This document shows positions 1-7,962 of a stretch of 40,074 nt of DNA, piece after piece. The translations under genes and the position numbers were made by a program. Every line of letters starts with the position of its first letter. Position 1 is the stretch's first letter. This DNA is from an uncultured Alphaproteobacteria bacterium. Its GTDB lineage: Bacteria > Pseudomonadota > Alphaproteobacteria > Rhizobiales > Beijerinckiaceae. Under the pieces are notes generated by a model. The model was not told the origin of the DNA and made no database searches. It saw only the letters and a program-made list of their open reading frames with translations. The stretch lies in NCBI GenBank assembly GCA_937871825.1, contig CALMOK010000295.1:20060-60133 (forward strand), read 5' to 3'.

Positions 1-537
1 CATGCCATCCAGGGTCGCCTCGCCGACACAACCGAAGCTGAAATTGTCCCGGAGGCCCAGGTGCCGTTCGCTGATCACCGAGATGCCCTCCCGCGCGAAC
101 CCCGCTGTGATCTCGGCCTGGATGTCCGCCGTGTAGGGCGTCACGAGCCCGATGCGTCGTTCTCCCCGACGCCGTAGCAAGTCGAACAAGGCGAGCACGG
201 AGGTCGAGGCCGGGATGCCGGTCGTCTCGACGATCCGGGCGCAAAGGTCGCGGTCGGATTGCAGGCCGAGCCACCCTGCGCTGGTGCCGTTCCAGGCAAT
301 CACGTCGACCTTGGCATCGGCCAGGAGCGAAGCGGCGGCCAGCATGGGCGCTTCGTCGAACTGGCTGAGTGCCGCGGCATCGAGTCCGATGGCGGTGACG
401 CGGAAGCGCGAGAAGTGCGCGCTGACGTTGGGCAGTTGGGCGAGGATGCCGGCGGTGATCGGTTCGAGCACGGTGTTCGAGGATGGCGTGAGCATCCCGA
501 GGCGCACCCGTGTCCGGTCGCGGGGCGTCGTGCTCAA
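1..537 (-). CDS. Asp/Glu racemase-superfamily protein, arylmalonate decarboxylase / maleate isomerase-like (3' end truncated by window start; TTG start)
   Basis: Reverse-strand translation from TTG at 537: STTPRDRTRVRLGMLTPSSNTVLEPITAGILAQLPNVSAHFSRFRV...DVIAWNGTSAGWLGLQ...GIPASTSVLALFDLLRRRGERRIGLVTPY..., open through position 1. 'TPSSNTVLEP' and 'GTSxG' are family hallmarks. Not in the supplied ORF track because of the TTG start and window edge. Confidence 0.8.
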   Translation of the reverse strand, partial: MSTTPRDRTRVRLGMLTPSSNTVLEPITAGILAQLPNVSAHFSRFRVTAIGLDAAALSQFDEAPMLAAASLLADAKVDVIAWNGTSAGWLGLQSDRDLCARIVETTGIPASTSVLALFDLLRRRGERRIGLVTPYTADIQAEITAGFAREGISVISERHLGLRDNFSFGCVGEATLDGM

Positions 538-707
538 TCGCCGAGCCTCGGACAGCGCAGCGGCAGGCGCAGGCGCTCCAAGGCCGCCGAGGCGGCCAGC
601 ATCACCGCAACGTTGGCCTCGGCGACCGCTACGGCACGGGTCTGGCCGGCATCGACGCGCCCCGCGGCCTCGCCAGCCGAGAGGGTGCCGTCATGGTCGG
701 GTCTCAC
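534..707 (-). CDS. Small 57-aa ORF of unknown function, translationally coupled on both sides (GTG start)
   Basis: GTG at 707 overlaps the racemase stop (GTGA); TGA at 536-534 overlaps the TTG start of the next gene. Translation VRPDHDGTLSAGEAAGRVDAGQTRAVAVAEANVAVMLAASAALERLRLPLRCPRLGD. Confidence 0.5.
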   Translation of the reverse strand: MRPDHDGTLSAGEAAGRVDAGQTRAVAVAEANVAVMLAASAALERLRLPLRCPRLGD

Positions 708-1477
708 GGGCGGGACCCATTGAATAGGACGGGAGAGCCGGCCAGCAACGCCTCAAGGGAGGGCACAAGGCCGCTGGAGGACTTGGGCTCGGGACGCCGA
801 TAGGTGCCGGCGATGGCCTTGCGGACATCGAGTGCCACCAACAGTTCGGCCTGTTTGACCGCGGCCGCGATGCCCTCGATCACCGGTACCGCGATGCGGC
901 TTTTCACGCTGGCCGCGAGACCCGCGAGCGGGGCGCCGGCCAGCACGACCACATCAGCCTCGTCCTCCTCGACGGCCCGATTGGCGAGCGCGACCAGGAG
1001 ATCCGCCTTCTCGGCGGCCACATCGGCGATGGAGGCGAAAGTGTCGTCGAGAAGGCGGATGCTGGCGAGGCGATCCCTCAGGCCATGCGCCTCCACGCAT
1101 TCCCGGTACCAGGGCCCGAGCGCGCGGGCGAAGGAGACGATCGTAAACCGCCGACCGAGCATGCAGGCGCTGAGCATGGCCGCTTCGGCGAGGCCGATGA
1201 CCGGCACATCCATCAGCTCCCGTGCGCCGCCGAGGCCGGGGTCGCCGAAGGCGGCCACGATCGCAGCATCGAATGTCCCGATCCGCTCCGCCAGCATCTC
1301 GAGCACGACGGCGCCGCCGATCGCGGCCTCGGCCCGAGTCGCGATATAGGGCACGCCGCGCGTGGCGCTTATCGCGAGGATCTCGGTGCCCCGGGCCGCG
1401 ACCGCGCGGGCCACGGTGGCGAGCCGGTCCGTCACCGCCGTCGTGGTGTTGGGATTGAGAATGAGGATGCGCGTCAC
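704..1477 (-). CDS. Hydantoin racemase / Asp-Glu racemase family protein lacking the catalytic Cys pair
   Basis: MTRILILNPNTTTAVTDRLA... 'NPNT' start and 'GDPGLGGARE' are typical of the hydantoin racemase family; GTG start overlaps an upstream TGA. Confidence 0.85.
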   Translation of the reverse strand: MTRILILNPNTTTAVTDRLATVARAVAARGTEILAISATRGVPYIATRAEAAIGGAVVLEMLAERIGTFDAAIVAAFGDPGLGGARELMDVPVIGLAEAAMLSACMLGRRFTIVSFARALGPWYRECVEAHGLRDRLASIRLLDDTFASIADVAAEKADLLVALANRAVEEDEADVVVLAGAPLAGLAASVKSRIAVPVIEGIAAAVKQAELLVALDVRKAIAGTYRRPEPKSSSGLVPSLEALLAGSPVLFNGSRP

Positions 1478-1740
1478 GGCGGGGCTCCAGCGAGGTGGGA
1501 TACGGCGGAACGCTCAGCCGCGAAGGTACGCAGTTCGGGCATGTCGACCGGGCAGCGGCTGGCGTTCGGATGGGGATCGATGAAGCCCGGGGCGGTGTCG
1601 GCGACGTTGCCGAGCGCCGCCCGGGCCAATGGCCAGCGCGAAGGCCGGGAAGACCATGATGCCCTCCATCGCCCGGCCGATCACCTCGTCGCCCGAGCCG
1701 CCGAGGGACGAGGACCCACTGTCCGGAGACGCCACCCTTC
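1474..1740 (-). pseudogene. Decayed dipeptide-type ABC transporter remnant (DppC-like permease fragment joined out of frame to a DppD/F-like ATPase C-terminus)
   Basis: One frame reads GGSGDEVIGRAMEGIMVFPAFALAIG (permease-like, cf. 'VDxVIxRxxDxxMAFPxxLLAI'); another reads AALGNVADTAPGFIDPHPNASRCPVDMPELRTFAAERSAVSHLAGAPP*, resembling the oligo_HPY tail of ABC ATPases and ending in the GTGA overlap with the racemase. Confidence 0.6.
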
Positions 1741-1753
1741 CCGATGCCGGAGC

Positions 1754-3298
1754 CTATGTCCGCGACGAGGGAGCGTAGAACGGCTCGCGCCCCGGCATGT
1801 CCTTCAGGTAATCGGCATAGAAGGCCTGGACGTGCGGGAACACCTGTCGGCGCAGCACCCGGCTCGTTTCCTCGGCTGCGGTGCGCGGTCGCCCCAGCGT
1901 TTCCGCGATCTCGGCCAGCACCTTGTCGCGGTCGACGTGAGTGAAGCGGCCGTTCTCGTACATCACCGTTCCGCCCACCACCGTGGCGTCGACGTGCTGG
2001 GTCTTGGCGCGCTGGATCAAGGCATCGAGCATCGGCACGTCATCGTCCTGGTAGGGATAGAAGGCCTGCTCGACGTCGATCAACACGGCATCGGCCATGC
2101 GGCCGGCCTCGAGTTTGCCGATGCTGGCCCCGAAGGCCGTGGTCATCGCGCCGCCCTCGGTCGCCATCTTCAGGATCTGCGGGCAGGACGGCACGTCTTC
2201 CTCCCGCATGCCCGGCACACGGTGCACCCGGAGCGCCAGCCGCATCTCCTGCAGCATGTCGCGGTCCTCGTTGATGCCGGCCTCGTCGAGCCCCATGCCG
2301 ACCGTGACCCCATGGGCCGCGAACGCGTTGAGCGGCGCCACGCCGCTGCGCAGCCGCAGGTTGGACGAGCAATTGTGGCAGATGCAGGTGCCGGTGGACG
2401 CCGCGACCTCGATGTCCTCCTCGGTCAGCCAGACACCGTGGCCGAGCGTCATGCCGGGGCCGAGCAGCCCGAGCTTGTTGAGATGCTTCACCGCAGTGGT
2501 GCCGGTGCGGCGGCGGGCATATTCCTTCTGGTAGACGGTTTCGAGCAGGTGCATGTGCATTGGCACCCGGGCGGCATCGGCCTTCTCCTTGAGGGCCAGC
2601 AGTCCGTCGTCGCTGACCCAGTGGAGGTTGGCCGGGGCGAGCTGGATGCGGGTGAGGTCCTGCCCACGGTTCTCGGCGCTCAGCTCGTCGAACAGCGTCA
2701 GGTAGTCGGCGAAGGGCAGCCGCTGGTTGGCGAGATGGGGCGCCAGCAACGCGGCGGTCTCGGCCGGCAGGCGCTGCAGGAAATCCTCGTCGGCCTCGTA
2801 GACGAGGCGGTTTTGTTCGCGCACCGCGAAACAATAGGAGGCCCGCATGCCGATCGCGCGATAGGCCTCCAGCACCTTGGTGGAGCAGGCGTGGATATGG
2901 GCCAGCGGCCCGGGGATCCAGCCATGGATGTGCTGCACCGTGGTGATGCCGGACGCCAGCATCTCGAAGGCCGAATAGAGGGTGTCCAGGTAGAGGTCGA
3001 TGCTACGCCCCGAGATCCGGCTCGCGAACCACAGTTCGAGCGCATAATCGGGCGAGCCGAGCTGCAGCGGCGTCAGGCCGACATGGTGATGGCTGTTGAC
3101 GAAGCCCGGCAGCACGACATGTTTCGACGAGCCATAGGTCGGTGCGTCCGGGTATTTCCGGCGCATCGCCTCGGCGTCGCCGACCTCGACCACCACCCCG
3201 TCGCGATGCACCACGGCGGCGTCGCGCAGCACGGTCGCGCGTTCCCTGTTTTCCACGCCGGTGACCACCCACCCACCGACCAGCAGACGCTCTGACAT
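1754..3298 (-). CDS. Amidohydrolase, ATZ/TRZ (chlorohydrolase/deaminase) subfamily
   Basis: MSERLLVGGWVVTGVENRERA...VLPGFVNSHHHVG...MHMHLLETVYQKEYA...TLGHGVWLTEEDIE...GMGLDEAGINEDRDMLQE; HxH, His, His, Asp metal-site pattern. The longer ORF starting at 3811 is an over-extension into the GntR gene. Confidence 0.9.
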   Translation of the reverse strand: MSERLLVGGWVVTGVENRERATVLRDAAVVHRDGVVVEVGDAEAMRRKYPDAPTYGSSKHVVLPGFVNSHHHVGLTPLQLGSPDYALELWFASRISGRSIDLYLDTLYSAFEMLASGITTVQHIHGWIPGPLAHIHACSTKVLEAYRAIGMRASYCFAVREQNRLVYEADEDFLQRLPAETAALLAPHLANQRLPFADYLTLFDELSAENRGQDLTRIQLAPANLHWVSDDGLLALKEKADAARVPMHMHLLETVYQKEYARRRTGTTAVKHLNKLGLLGPGMTLGHGVWLTEEDIEVAASTGTCICHNCSSNLRLRSGVAPLNAFAAHGVTVGMGLDEAGINEDRDMLQEMRLALRVHRVPGMREEDVPSCPQILKMATEGGAMTTAFGASIGKLEAGRMADAVLIDVEQAFYPYQDDDVPMLDALIQRAKTQHVDATVVGGTVMYENGRFTHVDRDKVLAEIAETLGRPRTAAEETSRVLRRQVFPHVQAFYADYLKDMPGREPFYAPSSRT

Positions 3299-3390
3299 TC
3301 TCGATCCCTGTTGCCTCGAGCCGCCGCGCGGCAGCCCCCTGGCGAGGGTGCCTGCAAACGGCGTACCGGACCGAACCTTTGGGACCGGGA

Positions 3391-4098
3391 TCAGGCCCGC
3401 GCTGTTTCCAGCGCGGCCCCCAGCACCGCCCTGAGGCTCGGGCCGGAGCGTGGCCGGGGCGACAGGTCGAGGCCGCCTTCGAGCGCCCTCAGGTGGTCGT
3501 CCATCTCGCGGGCGGCGCCCTCGACGTCGCCGGCCTCGAGAAGCTCGATCAGGCGGCGGTGCTCGTGCGTCCGGCAGCCGGACGATCCCCGATGCTGGTG
3601 CACCGTGATGGCCAGCACGGTCCGCGACACGAGTTCCCGCAGCATGGTGGCCGCGATCGGATTTTCGGTGAGCTCGGCCATGATAAGGTGGAAGTCGCCC
3701 GAAAGCCGCAGGGCCGCCGTCTCGTCCCCCTCCGCATGCGCCCTGTCCTCGGCGTCGACGCAGGCCATGAGCGGTCGCCACCCTTGTGGGGGAGGGGCGT
3801 CGCAAAGGCAACGCACGATGCCCCCTTCCAGCATGCGGCGGGCCCCGAACAGATGCTTGGCCTCGTCGAGCGGCGGCTCCGCCACGAAGGCACCGCGATG
3901 CGGTACGAGCGTTACCAGGCCTTCGTCGCCCAACCGGGCCAGGGCCCAGCGCACCGGTCCGCGCTTGCAGGCGAACGTGTCGGCGATGATGTCCTCCGTG
4001 AGCTTGGTGCCGGGCGGCAGCCTGCGTCCCACGATGGCTTCCCGGGTGGTGGCGAAGATGCGGTGCTTCACATCGACCTCAGCCACGCCGCCCTCCAC
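3391..4098 (-). CDS. GntR family transcriptional regulator, FadR/FCD subfamily
   Basis: Winged-HTH N-terminus (IFATTREAIVGRRLPPGTKLTEDIIADTFACKRGPVRWALARLGDEGLVTLVPHRGAFVAEP) plus all-helical FCD domain with 'DFHLIMAELTENPIAATMLRELVSRT' and 'HEHRRLIELLEAGD'. Confidence 0.9.
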   Translation of the reverse strand: MEGGVAEVDVKHRIFATTREAIVGRRLPPGTKLTEDIIADTFACKRGPVRWALARLGDEGLVTLVPHRGAFVAEPPLDEAKHLFGARRMLEGGIVRCLCDAPPPQGWRPLMACVDAEDRAHAEGDETAALRLSGDFHLIMAELTENPIAATMLRELVSRTVLAITVHQHRGSSGCRTHEHRRLIELLEAGDVEGAAREMDDHLRALEGGLDLSPRPRSGPSLRAVLGAALETARA

Positions 4099-4115
4099 AT
4101 GGGCAATCTGCCCGG

Positions 4116-4127
4116 ATTGTTAACAAT
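4116..4127. promoter_or_regulatory. Perfect 12-bp palindrome ATTGTTAACAAT, candidate GntR/FCD operator
   Basis: ATTGTT/AACAAT, in the divergent GntR-transporter intergenic region 18 bp upstream of the GntR start; TTGT-N-ACAA resembles FCD-type operators. Confidence 0.45.
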
Positions 4128-4230
4128 ACAACCTCGAATTTGTGCACGATATTCCGATCGTGTCGTCAACGATGCGTGAGATCGAAGTGCTGCCAGAGGC
4201 ATGCCTTGCTTGTCCAGCCTCAACGATCGC

Positions 4231-4246
4231 TGGCATGCGCTTTGCC
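4231..4246 (+). promoter_or_regulatory. Candidate sigma-54 (RpoN) -24/-12 promoter TGGCATGCGCTTTGCC
   Basis: Matches TGGCAYG-N4-TTGC with GG-N10-GC spacing; about 67 bp upstream of the first gene of the transporter/amidase operon. Confidence 0.65.
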
Positions 4247-4312
4247 TAGAGGTGAAAGCCAACTTTTCCGGAGAACGGGTTCTCCCTTGATCGATCTCGT
4301 GGACATGCAATC

Positions 4313-5212
4313 GTGATCCTGACGCACGGCGGCGCCTTGTCGAACCTGCCGCTCTTCCTCGCGATCGACGCCGGCTTTCTGGCGGGCCGTGGTCTCGCGG
4401 TCGTGGCGCCCCCATTGGACGCCTTCTCGTCAACGGTGTCTCGCCTTCGCGACGGCACCGCCGACATCGGCACGACGGGCTTCACCCAGGCACTGGCCGA
4501 CGCCGACGACCTCGACCCGCTGGTGATCGTGGCGGGCAGCGGCGTCCGCGGCATGGCTCTGCTCGGCCGCTCCGGATCCGACATCGAAACCCTGTCCGGC
4601 ACGGTCGGCACCTTCGCCGACGACCCCATGCAGGTCCTGCTGACGGACGTCATCGAACGGCACGACCTCGGGGCGCGGACGACGGTCCGGTTCATGACGT
4701 CGCTGGCCGAGGCCGCCGAGGCGCTGCTGTCGGGTGCGGTCGCGGCCATTACCACCGTCGAGCCGTGGATTGACAGGCTCCGGGCCCAGGGCGCGACGCT
4801 CCTGAGCGACGGTACCGACCTTTGGGGGCCGGACTACCCCGACACCGTCCTGGTGACGCGCCGCAGCGTCGTGGACGCGCGCCCCGCGGACGTCACGACC
4901 GTGATCGCGGCCATGCTGGACGCCGAGCGCATGATCGTGGCCGATCCCGACGGCGCGCTGGCGGCCGTCGCGCACCGCTTTCCCCTTTTCTCGCTCGCGG
5001 ACCTGCGGGCGGGTCTGCATGGCCAGCCGCCCCGCGTCGACTTGCGGGGTCTCGAGGATGTGGTCCTCGACCGCTGGCCCACCGTCCGGTGCCTCGCCGG
5101 GCGTCCTTCCGGTCCCCGACCACCCGGAATCATCGACCTCACCTGCCTCGACGCCGCCTGCGCACGCGGTTTCCAGGCTTCGCCCACCGAAAGGATCGCA
5201 TATGTCCAATGA
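4313..5212 (+). CDS. NMT1/THI5/SsuA-like solute-binding protein without apparent signal peptide (GTG start)
   Basis: MILTHGGALSNLPLFLAIDAGFLAGRGLAVV...; homologous along its length to the adjacent 5202..6266 product (shared 'SDGTDxxGPxYxDxVLxxRS'). No N-terminal hydrophobic segment. Confidence 0.8.
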   Translation: MILTHGGALSNLPLFLAIDAGFLAGRGLAVVAPPLDAFSSTVSRLRDGTADIGTTGFTQALADADDLDPLVIVAGSGVRGMALLGRSGSDIETLSGTVGTFADDPMQVLLTDVIERHDLGARTTVRFMTSLAEAAEALLSGAVAAITTVEPWIDRLRAQGATLLSDGTDLWGPDYPDTVLVTRRSVVDARPADVTTVIAAMLDAERMIVADPDGALAAVAHRFPLFSLADLRAGLHGQPPRVDLRGLEDVVLDRWPTVRCLAGRPSGPRPPGIIDLTCLDAACARGFQASPTERIAYVQ

Positions 5213-6266
5213 TAGCAGGCTTCCCGGCGCGGGCTCCGTCGCGACCGCCGGAATCAACCGTCGCACGCTGCTGGCCCGCACGGCCTGCGTGGGTGGCGCG
5301 GTCGCGGCAAGCCGCTTCCTTTGCACGAGCCCGGCCGAAGCCGCCACGACCGTGACCTTCAAGGCGACCCATGGCACGGGCCTCTGCAACTGCCCCTTCT
5401 TCATGGTCAAGGAAAAGGAGCTCGGGAAAGCCGACGGTGTGGCGCTCGACTTCGTCACGACGCCCACCAATGCCGACATCGCGGCCCTGTTCGGCGCCGG
5501 CGTGGTCGACGTGTCGGTGGTGCCCTACACCAACTTCATGACGCTCTACGACGCCGGCGCCCCGGTGAAGATCATCGCGGGCTCGGGCGTCCAGGGCTGC
5601 GTGATCGTGGCCCAGCCCGGCATCAATTCAGCGGCGGACCTCAGGGGCAAAACCATCGGTACCTTCCAGGCCGACACGCTGGAGATGCTGCCGCTCGACT
5701 ACCTGAAAAAGGCTGGCATGACGTTCGCGGACGTGAAAGTCCGCTATTTCGGCACCTCGCCCGAGCTCGCCCAGGCCTTTATCGGCGGCAACATCGACGC
5801 CATGTGCCACATCGAGCCCTATGCCACCCAGGCGATGGCGTCGCGCAAGGGCTCCGTCAAGCTGTCGGACGGCACGGACGTTTATGGTCCGCTCTACACC
5901 GATTGCGTGCTCGCGGTCCGTTCCAAGCTCATCGCCGAGAACCGCCCCGCCGTGAAGGCGCTCATCAAGGCCATGATGATGGGTCAGCTCTTCGAGGAAA
6001 CCGAGCGCGAGGCGGCCATCAAGCTGACGACGCCCAAATACTTCAAGACGACCTTCGAGGCGGCCCTCGACGCTTCGAATAAGCAGCCCGGCATGGTCGA
6101 CCAGCGCAAGAACCAGGACTTCATCCTGGCCCGTGCCCAGAACCTGAAGGACCTGCGCTACATCAAGACGATGCCGACCGCCGACATTTTCGACTGGTCC
6201 ATGCTGAACGAGGTGATCGCCGAGAACGCCGACCTTTACGGCAAGCTGCAGCTGAAGTCGGCGTGA
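5202..6266 (+). CDS. ABC transporter substrate-binding protein, NMT1/SsuA-like, Tat-type signal
   Basis: MSNDSRLPGAGSVATAGINRRTLLARTACVGGAVAASRFLCTSPAEAATTVTFKATHGTGLCNCPFFMVKEKELGKADGVAL...; twin-arginine leader. Confidence 0.88.
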   Translation: MSNDSRLPGAGSVATAGINRRTLLARTACVGGAVAASRFLCTSPAEAATTVTFKATHGTGLCNCPFFMVKEKELGKADGVALDFVTTPTNADIAALFGAGVVDVSVVPYTNFMTLYDAGAPVKIIAGSGVQGCVIVAQPGINSAADLRGKTIGTFQADTLEMLPLDYLKKAGMTFADVKVRYFGTSPELAQAFIGGNIDAMCHIEPYATQAMASRKGSVKLSDGTDVYGPLYTDCVLAVRSKLIAENRPAVKALIKAMMMGQLFEETEREAAIKLTTPKYFKTTFEAALDASNKQPGMVDQRKNQDFILARAQNLKDLRYIKTMPTADIFDWSMLNEVIAENADLYGKLQLKSA

Positions 6267-7156
6267 AAGCGCTCCCGCTGACCGCGGGCGCGCTGCCCGC
6301 CGTCGCTTCCACGACCGCGCGGCGCCTGCGCGCGGTTCGGGGGCTCACAATCGTCATCTGGTGGGTGCTCTCGCTCGGCTGCTTCGCCGGGATCTGGGAA
6401 GCGGCCTGGGCGCTCGGCTGGGCCGACCCGCTCCTGTTGCCACCGCCCCACATCTTCCTGGCGCGCTTCTCCGACCAGGCGCAGGCCTTCGCGTCGAACG
6501 ACGTCATCGGCGAGGTTTCGGCCGATAGCGCCTATGTGGCGCTGCTGACGACCATCGTGGCCTCCAGCCTGCGCGTGTTGGCGGGCCTCGCGCTCGGCTT
6601 CACGTTCAGCGTGGGGATGGGCCTGCTGATCCGCTACTTCCGGCCCTTCGGCAATCTCACGTTGCCGACCATCACTCTGCTGGCGCCGATCTCGCCCATC
6701 GCCTGGTTGCCGGTGGCGATCTTCATCTTCGGCATCGGCAATCCGCCCGCGATCTTCATGGTTTTCATCTCGCTGTTCTTTGTCATGACCTTGTCGACGA
6801 TCAGCCAGGTCGATTCCGTGAGCCGCACCTTCCTGAACGTCGGCGCCATCATGGGCGCGAGCAGGCGTCAGCTGTTCCTCCACGTCATCGTGCCCGCCAT
6901 CCTGCCGTCGCTGTTCATGACGCTCCGCATGAACCTCTTCGGCGCCTGGATGGTGGTGCTGGTCGCGGAAGCGACCGGGGTCGGCAGCGGGCTCGGGCAG
7001 ATCGTCATGCTGGCGCGCAACACGTTCAACTCGAGCCTGTCGTTCTTCACCATGACGCTGATCGGCCTCGTCGGCTTCCTGTTCGACGTGGCGCTGCGGC
7101 AGGTTCAGAACCGCGTGCTGTTCTGGGTGCCGCCGAGTGCCGTGGGGCGCCTTTGA
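6263..7156 (+). CDS. ABC transporter permease (SsuC/TauC/ThiX-like)
   Basis: Multi-TM protein with EAA-type loop 'VGAIMGASRRQLFLHVIVPAILPSLFMTLRMNL'; start overlaps the upstream stop (GTGA). Confidence 0.88.
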   Translation: MKALPLTAGALPAVASTTARRLRAVRGLTIVIWWVLSLGCFAGIWEAAWALGWADPLLLPPPHIFLARFSDQAQAFASNDVIGEVSADSAYVALLTTIVASSLRVLAGLALGFTFSVGMGLLIRYFRPFGNLTLPTITLLAPISPIAWLPVAIFIFGIGNPPAIFMVFISLFFVMTLSTISQVDSVSRTFLNVGAIMGASRRQLFLHVIVPAILPSLFMTLRMNLFGAWMVVLVAEATGVGSGLGQIVMLARNTFNSSLSFFTMTLIGLVGFLFDVALRQVQNRVLFWVPPSAVGRL

Positions 7157-7962
7157 TGCTTGACACGATTTCAGCAAAGGCGCCGCTCGTCGTGTGCCGC
7201 GGCGTCGGCAAGTCCTGGGAAACCAAGGGCGGCACCGTCACAGCGCTTGACGGCATCGACCTCCTGGTCGACCGCCGCGAGTTCGTGGTCTTCCTCGGCC
7301 CGAGCGGCTGCGGCAAGTCCACGCTGCTCTACCTCATCGCCGGCCTGGAGGCGGTGACCAGCGGCACCATCACCAGCGGCGGGCTCGAGGTGAAGGTCCC
7401 CGGCACGGACCGTGGCCTCATCTTCCAGGAATCCTCGCTGTTTCCCTGGATGTCCGTGGGCGAGAACGTCACCTTCGGCCTCAAGCTGCGCGGCATGAAA
7501 CCCGAGGAACGGCGCGGCATCGCGAACGAACTGCTGCGCAAGGTCGGGCTCGGCGACGCCGCCGACAAGCGGCCGGATCAATTGTCCGGCGGCATGCGCC
7601 AGCGCGCCGCCATGGCGCGCGCCCTGGCGCTGCGCCCCGAGGTGCTGCTGCTCGACGAACCCTTCGCGGCGCTCGACGTGCAGACCCGCTCCAAGATGCA
7701 AGACTTTCTGATCGAGGTTTGGCGCGACAGCGGGGCTTCCATGCTGTTCGTCACCCATCACATCGACGAGGCCGTGGGGCTCGCCGATCGGGTCGTGGTC
7801 TTCACGTCGCGGCCAGGTCGCATCAAGAGCATCGTGCCGGTCGATCTGCCGCGTCCGCGTGACCCCCGCAGTCCCGAGTTCCATGCTTTGTCGGACCACC
7901 TCACCGACCTTTTGCGCGACGAGGTCGACCGCGCCTTTGCCGAACAGGAGCGCGTGCGGTGA
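7156..7962 (+). CDS. ABC transporter ATP-binding protein (SsuB/TauB-like)
   Basis: Walker A GPSGCGKST, signature LSGGMRQRAAMARAL, Walker B LLLDEPFAALD. Confidence 0.93.
   Translation: MLDTISAKAPLVVCRGVGKSWETKGGTVTALDGIDLLVDRREFVVFLGPSGCGKSTLLYLIAGLEAVTSGTITSGGLEVKVPGTDRGLIFQESSLFPWMSVGENVTFGLKLRGMKPEERRGIANELLRKVGLGDAADKRPDQLSGGMRQRAAMARALALRPEVLLLDEPFAALDVQTRSKMQDFLIEVWRDSGASMLFVTHHIDEAVGLADRVVVFTSRPGRIKSIVPVDLPRPRDPRSPEFHALSDHLTDLLRDEVDRAFAEQERVR

Noticed and set aside
1085-3295. 736-aa plus-strand ORF
   Set aside because: Antisense to the racemase, ABC remnant and amidohydrolase; His/Arg/Gly-rich composition typical of high-GC shadow frames, no domain-like motifs.
4145-4162. CACGAT-ATTCCG-ATCGTG as an NtrC site
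   Set aside because: Inter-half-site spacing is longer than the NtrC consensus (TGCAC-N7-GTGCA); kept only as an unassigned dyad.
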